Program-made: the position numbers and the translations under genes
The notes under the pieces: generated by a model
The model's input: the letters and a program-made list of their open reading frames with translations, nothing else
The model's database searches: none
Told to the model about the DNA's origin: nothing
Assembly: GCA_003013855.2 (NCBI GenBank)
Contig: PVNU02002362.1
Coordinates: 116,899-180,898 of the forward strand
DNA: 64,000 bases
Direction of reading: 5' to 3'
Source of the DNA: Liriodendron chinense
Lineage: Eukaryota; Streptophyta; Magnoliopsida; Magnoliales; Magnoliaceae
In this document: positions 57,688-64,000 of the stretch, in pieces
Position numbering within the stretch: position 1 is the first letter of the stretch
Layout: each line of letters begins with the position of its first letter

Positions 57688-60503
57688 GTCGAGGCTTGTC
57701 TTCATAGATCACATAAGGTCGCGGTCCTGACTTGACTGTTCTTGATGCGGGAGGCTCCCACGGAATGAACACTGGTCCTCTTGATATGGCAGGGGGTTTC
57801 TCTGTTCATTCCAGCTGTCGTAATGTGATTGACATGCCTCCAGGATTTGCCCCTTGCGATATGACAGGCTTGACTGGAGGAGCTCCTTCCAAGACAATGG
57901 GCTCTTGTTGCTGATGAGTATGATCCCTCCATTGTGGATTGGGCTGTTCCTGTGCTGAGATTGCCCCTTGCAAGATGACAGGTTCGTATGTGGGTTCGAT
58001 GTATGACTATGCTCCTTCCAAGACGACCGGCTCCCAACATGGATGGCTGTAAGATGCCCCTTGACCAACTGGTGCATCATATGGAGGTTCTCCTTCGAGT
58101 ACTAACGGCTCGGAGACTGAAGGAAAAAAAAGGTTTGCCCCTTGCAAGACCGGAGGGGAACTTGTTGGCCCATAAGTGTAAGCATGAATGGACTAGATAT
58201 GGGAGAAGAAGCGATCGAGACGCTCTCCTTCTTCTATGCTGTTGATGGCAGGGACACGAGATGAACTGGGGTTCGTCGGGTGCTGAGGTAGAGAATTCTA
58301 AAGGATATTGGTGAAAGCTGCTTCAGGAGTTCCGGGGACTGAGATGACGATCTTTCTGTCATCGATCAGATCTTGTATGGCATTCTTTAGAGTCATGCAT
58401 CAATCAGTAGTGTGGCCACGCCCTTGATGGTAGGCACAATACTCATTTTCTCGATAGGTTGGAGGCAGAGGATTTGGAGGAGGCATGGGTGCCATTAGAG
58501 TGGGTAACTGCTTTTGCACTAGCATAGCCATGACCTGACTGAGCGGTTGAGTGAGGGGAGTGAATTTCCTGAGCTCCCTGTAATTCTGCCTATTCTGATA
58601 TGAGTATTGGCCGTTCCCTTTGAACTACTGCTGTTGTCGAGGTGGTTGCGGCTATGGTTGGGGATTTGGTTGTGGCTGATACCTCTGAGGTTGATGTTGA
58701 ACCTGATTCTGTTGATACTGTTGACGTCCCTGTGGGGGAGCATATTGGTTACCCTGAGCAATGGGGATGATGTTGTTTACCTCTGTCGGGTGAGGAGGGG
58801 AACCGCTGCGGTTTCCGTTCCCATACCCGATAGGTCTTCCTTCCACTCCGTTCCTCTTGACTGGAGTGGCTTGATGAGGCCATGTGGAGATTGTCCCGGC
58901 ACGGATTCCTGCTTCGACTTGCTCTCCAGCACGGATCAACTGTGAGAAATTCGCATATGGGTGCGAAATGAGATATCCAGATATGCCAGGATATGTTGAA
59001 TGAACAATCATGGAGATTTGTTCTTCATCGTCAATAGGTGTCCGCATTCTGGCTGCCATAGCTCGCCAATGTCCCACATAAGCTGATAGCGCTTCATCAT
59101 TCATTTGCCTGAGAGCTGCGAGGTCGGCTCTTCTGGGTGCCATGTTGAGATTGTACGCAAATCTGTCAACGAAAGCCTGGAAAAGTTGCTCCCACGTCCT
59201 GATACGATGGCAGTCCAATAATGTGTACCAGTCTAGGGCATCGCCCTTCAGAGATTTTTAGAACAAGCGAATGAGGGCCCCTTCATTTCCTGAGATTGCA
59301 CTCAGTTCTCCACAGAAAGCCTTGAGATGTGCTGTGGGACAACCGCTGCAATCGTATTTTTTAATTTTGGTACCTCAAAGTTTTGAGGTATCTGAGCATC
59401 TGGAAAAGGACACAAGTCTTTGAACTTGGTCGAGGGTAGATCGATTCCTTGTTGTCGCTGAAACTGATTCTATAAGATCTGAAACTGCTCCCGCAACTCG
59501 TCCAGTCTTGCATGATCTGTTTGAGCGACTGGTGCCTCTCAGAGTAAGGCACGTTCTTCTTTGGCATAGTGGTCGATGTCTTCGACCCTATGGGCTTGCT
59601 GGAAAGCAACCGCGGGTTGCTGAAATTGATTTGATGATTAAACTGGATTCTGATGAACTTGTCCTTAAAATGACTGTAACTGAACTGGAGATTGTACTAA
59701 AGGTTGAACTGGGACTTACTAGAAATTAACTGGAGACTGCTGAATTGAAGATTGATGGAAATTAACTGGAGTTTGCTGAATTGAAGATTGTTGAAAATTA
59801 ACTAGAATCCCATCGGTGGGGATGTGCTGGAATTGAAAAGTGCTCCTGTTTGTAGGAGGCTGAGATGTTGGGAAGTGACCCCCTTGTTGGGTATTCACCA
59901 CTGTCCGCTGATTGATGTGGGCATGACACTGACCCCCATTGTGGGCATTCGCCAGTGCTGTCCCTGTTGCTGGAAATTGAATTGAAATCCCATCGGCGGG
60001 GATGTACTGAAATTGAAAAGGGGTCCCATCGGCGGGGACGTGCTGAGAAAGAAAAGGAGTCCCATTGGCAGGAACATGCTGAAACCTACTGAGATTGTTA
60101 CTTGCAAGATTGACTGGAAGCTGACTGGAAGTTCCTGCGACAGGAATGCTCTGAGATGGCCTTGTCGTCGCGGGAAGGTACTGAGGAGGATGCCCCATAG
60201 CGAGGGGCTGAGAGGGCCATTGTCGGTAGTCCTGGCAGACTCCAATGGTTGTGCTTGATTTGAACTGGAGGCCGGAGGGATCCGGCATGGCTGCTGAGAT
60301 TGCTAAACTGGGCCAGCTTGGTTGTTGGCTACTGCGGTAGCTTGTGCTTGCATGAATTGCAAGAGCATTTCTTGCATTGCTCTCATTCATTGTGCCAATT
60401 CTTGTATGATTGGCGTATTCTCAATTGGCTGTTGCGCTGGAGGTTGTGCTTTGGTCATCTTAAGAGCGGGGAAGAGGTGAGTTTCCTCTTCATGGTCGGA
60501 CAT
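57688..60503 (-). pseudogene. Gag of element C, decayed
   Basis: Starts MSDHEEETHLFPALK at 60503, 239 nt after the PBS. A long Q/P-rich region follows (60470-59700) with peptide repeats such as QHVPADGTPFQF and SSIQQTPVNF. The gag core is at 59250-58650: IRTWEQLFQAFVDRFAYNLN, LRQMNDEALSAYVGHWRAMA, MIVHSTYPGISGYLISHPYA. A zinc-binding CAYHQGRGHTTD*C follows near 58430, with its middle broken by a stop. Stops at AQ*MRA and PV*QSQ are CGA and CAG changes. The reading region continues at 45730 after element D. Confidence 0.8.
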
Positions 60504-60741
60504 GGCTTGCTGAGCCTGAGTGCGGATTATGCTGCGGAAGGGAAGTTGTTTCCGAACACGTTGAGCCCGAGGAGGCGCAATGGTGAGGACTATACTCTAC
60601 TCTTTTTGGGTTTTGGAATTTCCTATTTTTTTTGTTTTGGGTAGAATGCTATGTAGATGAGATTGTATGAGGACTAATGACTTTCAAGTATAGTAGGGAT
60701 TCCATTTTTAAAGCTGGATCACGACTAGTGGGACTAGCTAA

Positions 60742-60759
60742 TCCCCAGTGGAGTCGTCA
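60742..60759 (-). other. Primer-binding site of element C
   Basis: The sense strand reads TGACGACTCCACTGGGGA, 3 nt from the LTR end, the same core as in element B. Confidence 0.8.
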
Positions 60760-61200
60760 TTCTGTGGACCCTCGCCGTTCCGCGCTCCCGAACGTTCTTC
60801 CTTCCCTTCCGGAAAAGAAGAGGGGTGCGTGCGCACGAATTGCCGTTTGTGCCACTGGCTTGCCTCGTTCTCGAGGGCTTTGTTTGGTTGTCGTGTTAAG
60901 GTGGATGTGTTTAGATGAGTTTATATAAGACCAGAGTCGCCACTAGCCAGTTACTTCAAATCTACAGTCGGCTAGACCCCGTAGAAACATTAGAAAAGGG
61001 GATCCGAAGATTCCTTCCTTTAAAATGACTCCTTATGATCTACGGCCAGAGATTCAAGGTAAGGGATCACGGTTACAGGGTGGGAAGAGGTTAGGCACCC
61101 CACACGCTGCCTGTAACGAAGTACGGTCTCTACTTCACAGAATCGATCTAATACTTGAAAGTCTGTTTTAATCCTCGTACATTCTCATGGATGACATGAT

Positions 61201-61494
61201 GTATGAATGCAGGTCTGAACAGTAAGAGTTTCTAATGGGCAGGTTTCCATTAACAGGCAAGCCCAGAGCATACGCTCGAACTGACAGGTGCTTTATTCGA
61301 GATGCATGTTGTGTGTTTAAATAATCAAAGTGCTTGTAGTGACTAATGTATGAATGTAGGTCTGAACAGTAAGAGTTTCTGATGGGTAGGTTTCCATTAA
61401 CAGGCAAGCCCAAAGCATACGCTCGAACTGATAGGTGCTTTATGCGGGATGCATGCTGTGTGTTTGAATAATCAAAGTACTTGTGGTGAAGCAG
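61201..61494. repeat. Direct repeat of about 149 bp in the LTR of C
   Basis: 'gtatgaatg(c/t)aggtctgaacag' through 'aataatcaaagt(g/a)cttgt' occurs twice, from about 61201 and 61350. Confidence 0.85.
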
Positions 61495-61790
61495 AGGGGT
61501 TGGAAGAAAAGTAAATGTTGCACTTATGCTAGATGTGAATGAAATGATGCTGGTAAAGAGTAGCTAGATGGATGGACGGAGGTGTCACAAGGGTTGGCTT
61601 CGAGTGGCTAGATCAAGACTTGGATGGCTTGGGAAACTTAGACCAGGGTCAGGCTGGGCTGGACCAGGGCTAGGCTCTCCTCACTCGGGCTCTCCTTGGT
61701 GGAGTAATGGGTTAGAAGGAGGGAGAAGAACTCGAATGAACAGATTGCACTCGGGCTTGAGGGCCGTTTGAAATGAGAAAGGGAGGGGGG

Positions 61791-61798
61791 TATTTATA
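61791..61798 (-). promoter_or_regulatory. TATA box of the sense promoter of element C
   Basis: tataaata on the minus strand (gctataaatacccccc), 34 bp downstream of the 9-5-9 motif on the sense strand. Confidence 0.65.
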
Positions 61799-61832
61799 GC
61801 AGCGGGGAGTGGTAGAACCCGTAATTAATTTT

Positions 61833-61855
61833 GGGCGGCCCTCAGGGGGCCGCCC
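61833..61855 (-). promoter_or_regulatory. Perfect 9-5-9 inverted repeat in U3 of element C
   Basis: GGGCGGCCC-TCAGG-GGGCCGCCC on the plus strand. It is shared with the region of the antisense PMD genes (3996, 8325, 8425). The arms are conserved and the spacers differ. Confidence 0.7.
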
Positions 61856-62109
61856 GTACGGTTGTTGAACCTCCAATTTATACATTGCATTGCCCAGTAC
61901 ATCACATTATATGCACGATTTTCATGCTCAAAAGGCCTATCTAATGCATGTTTTGTGATTTCAGGGATGAGAGCGGACTTCACCAAATTGGAGACTAAAA
62001 AGGGCCATTTGAAGCCATTGGATGAAGAAGAAAGAAGGACCAAAGAAAGTGGAAAGAGAGGAGAAGAAAAGAAGAAAGAAGCAAAAGGAGAAAGCAGAAA
62101 CAGAGGCCT

Positions 62110-62610
62110 AGATCGATCGTGCGACCGGTCGTCCATCGTCAGGATCGGTCGTTCGACCGGTCCGATTGACTGCAGAAGAAGAGTTTTTCACTGAGGCCAC
62201 TGGACCATTCACGACCGGTCATGCGACCGGTCGTCCGATGCCCAGACCGGTCGTGCGATCGGTCTTTAAATTAAAAAATTAAATCCAAATTTTGGCAAAA
62301 CTCTGTGGACTAAAAATTGGTGTTTTGCGACCGATCGTGCGACCGGTCATCAGGGGGTTCAGACCAGTCGTGCGACTGGTCGTCGTCCGATTGACTGCAG
62401 AAGAAGAGTTTTTCACTGAGGCCACTGGACCATTCACGACCGGTCGTGCGACCGGTCGTCCGATGCCCAGACCGGTCGTGCGATCGGTCTTTGAATTAAA
62501 AAATTAAATCCAAATTTTTGCAAAACTCTCTGGACTAAAAAGTGGTGTTTTGCGACCGGTCATGCAACCGGTCGTTAGGGGGTTCAGATTGATCGTGCGA
62601 CTGGTCGTCT
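62110..62610. repeat. GACCGGTC palindrome array in U3 of E
   Basis: About six pairs of the type GACCGGTC-gtgc-GACCGGTC with a 4-bp spacer, several with one or two base changes (gaTcggtc, gaccAgtc, gaccggtcAt). A duplicated block of about 230 bp doubled part of the array. Confidence 0.85.
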
Positions 62611-62705
62611 GCGTAATAAAGCTTCTCCGTGAAGCTCCGAGAATTTCTGCGCATTGCGTAACCTTGCGCAATTTCTGGATGTTTCCGACGCAAGGGGCTT
62701 CCACA

Positions 62706-62714
62706 CTATAAAAG
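62706..62714 (+). promoter_or_regulatory. TATA box of element E
   Basis: ctataaaag in the context ttccacactataaaagg, about 95 bp downstream of the last GACCGGTC-like site. Confidence 0.7.
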
Positions 62715-62878
62715 GACACCTAGGGGCTCTTCCTAGGTCATCATAGAAGCCAAGGAAGGTCGTGGGAATAGACGGAAGTCGTCGTGGAGCGTCAGCAACC
62801 CTCCAATTTTCGGTTTTTCTAGTTTTTATGCTTTCTTATTTGAGTTGTAGTTGTAGTATGACAATGCTTGGCTAGAAT

Positions 62879-62898
62879 CTCTCAGCTAAGGCTGAGAG
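62879..62898 (+). other. Conserved leader hairpin of E with compensatory changes
   Basis: CTCTCAGC-TAAG-GCTGAGAG. Relative to A and the solo LTR (CTCTTAGC/GCTAAGAG) the fifth pair has changed from T-A to C-G on both sides, which supports a folded RNA. Confidence 0.65.
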
Positions 62899-63524
62899 GT
62901 AAAGCTTGTAGCTAATTTCATGTTTGATTCAAGTTAATTCAAGTAATTTTCAATTCAAGTTTGGATTTTTATTTATTTTAGTCCCTTAAGTTGGTAGTTT
63001 GAGATGTTTTATGAGAGTTCATGTGCTCCAGACATGAATTCCTTGCAATTCTCTAAGATTATCATATGGTGCTTGTTTAGATTCGAATTATAGTAATCTT
63101 TGAGCAGGCCATAGTCCATAAGCATGGCTGTTACTCCGAAGGTTATGATTTTGAATTCTACATTGATTGAATGGGACTAGAACTTGGAAGTTCAGCTTGA
63201 TTGGAATTGAATGTGTGTGAATGCTTTATTTTCCAACTAGATGAGAGATATGACTTCAAATCTAGTTGTGTTCTCTACTTGGATTGATTGGATTGACATG
63301 GGATTGCTACAAGTGGATCCTTGAATGCCTTAGTACCTTAAATCACTAATTTTCCATTAAGTTACTGTTTTAGTTTAATTACTCAATTGAATCCTATTTC
63401 TTGCAAAAACTGAGTTGCTGGAATAGTTTGAAAGTTGTTTCTAATTCCCTGTGGATCGACCTCGGTCTTACCAAGTTTTATTACTACATCACAGCCTTAC
63501 ACTTGAGGCGAGCGAACAAGTTTT

Positions 63525-63541
63525 TGGTGCCGTTGCCGGGG
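63525..63541 (+). other. Primer-binding site of element E (tRNA-Asp type)
   Basis: TGGTGCCGTTGCCGGGG, the same variant as element A. Confidence 0.88.
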
Positions 63542-63770
63542 AACTTAGATAACGGTTTTCAAATTGCTTTAGTGGCTGTAGAAGTAGAAGTAGAAAGGTT
63601 TTCTGATTTTTTCTAGAACTAACAAATTGTTTGGTTTTGTAGGATTTCTTCTCTAGTTAAAAGCGCATCAGGTGATACCTTTCTAACTTAGCTTTTTACA
63701 GATTTTCTATTTTCAGATTAAGTTCAGATTTCTAGGATTTAGGACTAGTTTAGTTTTTGTTGAGTGGTTT

Positions 63771-64000
63771 ATGTCCCGTTGGGAACGTGACCACTCAAAT
63801 CGTCTCCAATCTGAAGGTGGTTTAGTTGGACCATTGTCAGTCCGTAGACGAGTCCGAAATTACCAAGAGCATTGTGAAAGTTTGGGGAGTATGGATCAAA
63901 CACCTTTAAGGAATCCTCCCCCCCTACTCCAACTACAAACGCAAATCAAGAAGGAGTAGGAGAGAATGAGGTACATAATGTTCCTCCACTGAGATCATTG
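63771..64000 (+). pseudogene. Start of gag of element E, frameshifted
   Basis: MSRWERDHSNRLQSEGGLVG is clearly related to the start of gag in D (MTHWARDSNNRLISEGG). The frame closes at TAG 63957-63959, but another frame after the C7 run at 63918-63924 stays open to the window end and resembles gag of D in its GEN...NVP..LR words. A one-base slip in the C run is the likely cause. Continues past the window. Confidence 0.75.

Larger units (their letters stand above)
1..61862 (-). mobile_element. Element C: host Ty3/gypsy Tat-lineage retrotransposon, broken by nested insertions
   Basis: This is the oldest layer of the nest. Read on the minus strand the order is 5' LTR (60763-61862, itself cut by element E), PBS, gag, protease, RT, RNase H, integrase, then antisense (+) PMD genes and a repeat-rich region. 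A second RNase H domain, the PBS type and antisense accessory ORFs are typical of the Tat lineage. It is interrupted by A (10551-17815), B (23450-44223) and D (45731-57682), each with a TSD, and the host sequence resumes across each insertion. Without the inserts about 21 kb of C is visible. The left LTR is not recognised, so the assignment of 1-6188 to C is inferred. It rests on the shared 9-5-9 inverted repeat and on tandem repeats like those in the variable 3' regions of Tat elements. All coding parts are pseudogenes. Confidence 0.7.
60763..61862 (-). repeat. Element C 5' LTR, R/U5 part, cut by element E
   Basis: Starts TGTGGACCCTCG on the plus strand next to the PBS. It has 'gggtgggaagaggttaggcacccc' (in part conserved in many Tat LTRs) near 61079, a two-copy repeat of about 149 bp (61201-61494), a minus-strand TATA box (tataaata, 61791-61798) and the 9-5-9 motif upstream of it. 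At 61863 element E begins; the rest of U3 must lie beyond the window. Confidence 0.8.
61863..63518 (+). repeat. Element E 5' LTR
   Basis: 1,656 bp from TGTTGAACCTCC to GGCGAGCGAACA. U3 has the GACCGGTC array (62110-62610); then comes the TATA box (ctataaaag, 62706-62714), the leader hairpin (62879-62898), and the end block CCTGTGGATCGACCTCGG near 63450. The start 'tctaatgcatgttttgtgatt' near 61938 is shared with A. A segment with 'actggaccattcacgaccgg' is duplicated (62160-62280 and 62380-62520). Confidence 0.9.
61863..64000 (+). mobile_element. Element E: Athila-like retrotransposon, 5' part
   Basis: Plus-strand element with 5' LTR (61863-63518), tRNA-Asp-type PBS and the start of gag, running out of the window. 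It is the only element here in the plus orientation and lies in the LTR of C. The TSD cannot be checked because the 3' end is not visible; the 5 bp before it are ACGGT. Confidence 0.88.

Overview
The window is plant nuclear DNA (an angiosperm; species not identifiable from sequence) made almost entirely of nested Ty3/gypsy LTR retrotransposons. I see no convincing single-copy host gene. The coding signals are gag, protease, reverse transcriptase, RNase H, integrase, plant mobile domain (PMD) accessory genes and one unrecognised element-borne reading frame. Primer-binding sites are of the tRNA-Asp type (Athila group) and of the 'CGACTCCACTGGGGA' type usually assigned to tRNA-Arg (Tat group).

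The nest can be taken apart using TG...CA LTR ends and 5-bp target-site duplications (TSDs). The oldest layer, element C, is a minus-strand Tat-lineage element. Its gag, PBS and 5' LTR lie at 57683-61862, its protease at 44229-45730, its RT, RNase H and integrase at 19336-23449, and two antisense (+) PMD accessory pseudogenes at 6189-18241. Positions 1-6188 are probably its repeat-rich 3' part; its left LTR is not recognised in the window. Four later elements sit in C. Element A (10551-17815, non-autonomous Athila-like, TSD CTGTG/CTATG) is in the second PMD gene. Element B (23450-44223, Tat lineage with its own antisense PMD gene, TSD ATGGG) is in the protease-RT spacer. Element D (45731-57682, Athila lineage, TSD ATAAT) is in the gag-protease region. 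Element E (from 61863 to beyond the window, + strand, Athila-like) is in the 5' LTR of C. A solo LTR of a further Athila-like family (52276-53844, TSD GGCAA) sits inside the gag-protease frame of D.

A, D, E and the solo LTR are relatives. They share LTR ends, a conserved leader hairpin and U3 arrays of the 8-bp palindrome GACCGGTC. A has no pol but shares about 1.1 kb of 3' internal sequence with D, so it may be mobilised by D-type enzymes. B and C each carry a different short motif both in the LTR and beside their antisense PMD genes. In C this is a 9-5-9 inverted repeat (GGGCGGCCC, 5 bp, GGGCCGCCC), about 62 bp upstream of a TATA box for the antisense transcript and 34 bp upstream of the TATA box of the sense LTR promoter. 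This repeated pairing of sense and antisense promoters with one element-specific motif is the most interesting signal here.

Nearly all in-frame stops in C and B look like CAG/CAA/CGA to TAG/TAA/TGA or TGG to TGA/TAG changes. That is the pattern expected from deamination of methylated cytosine in long-silenced elements. The antisense PMD gene of B is better preserved than its gag-pol.
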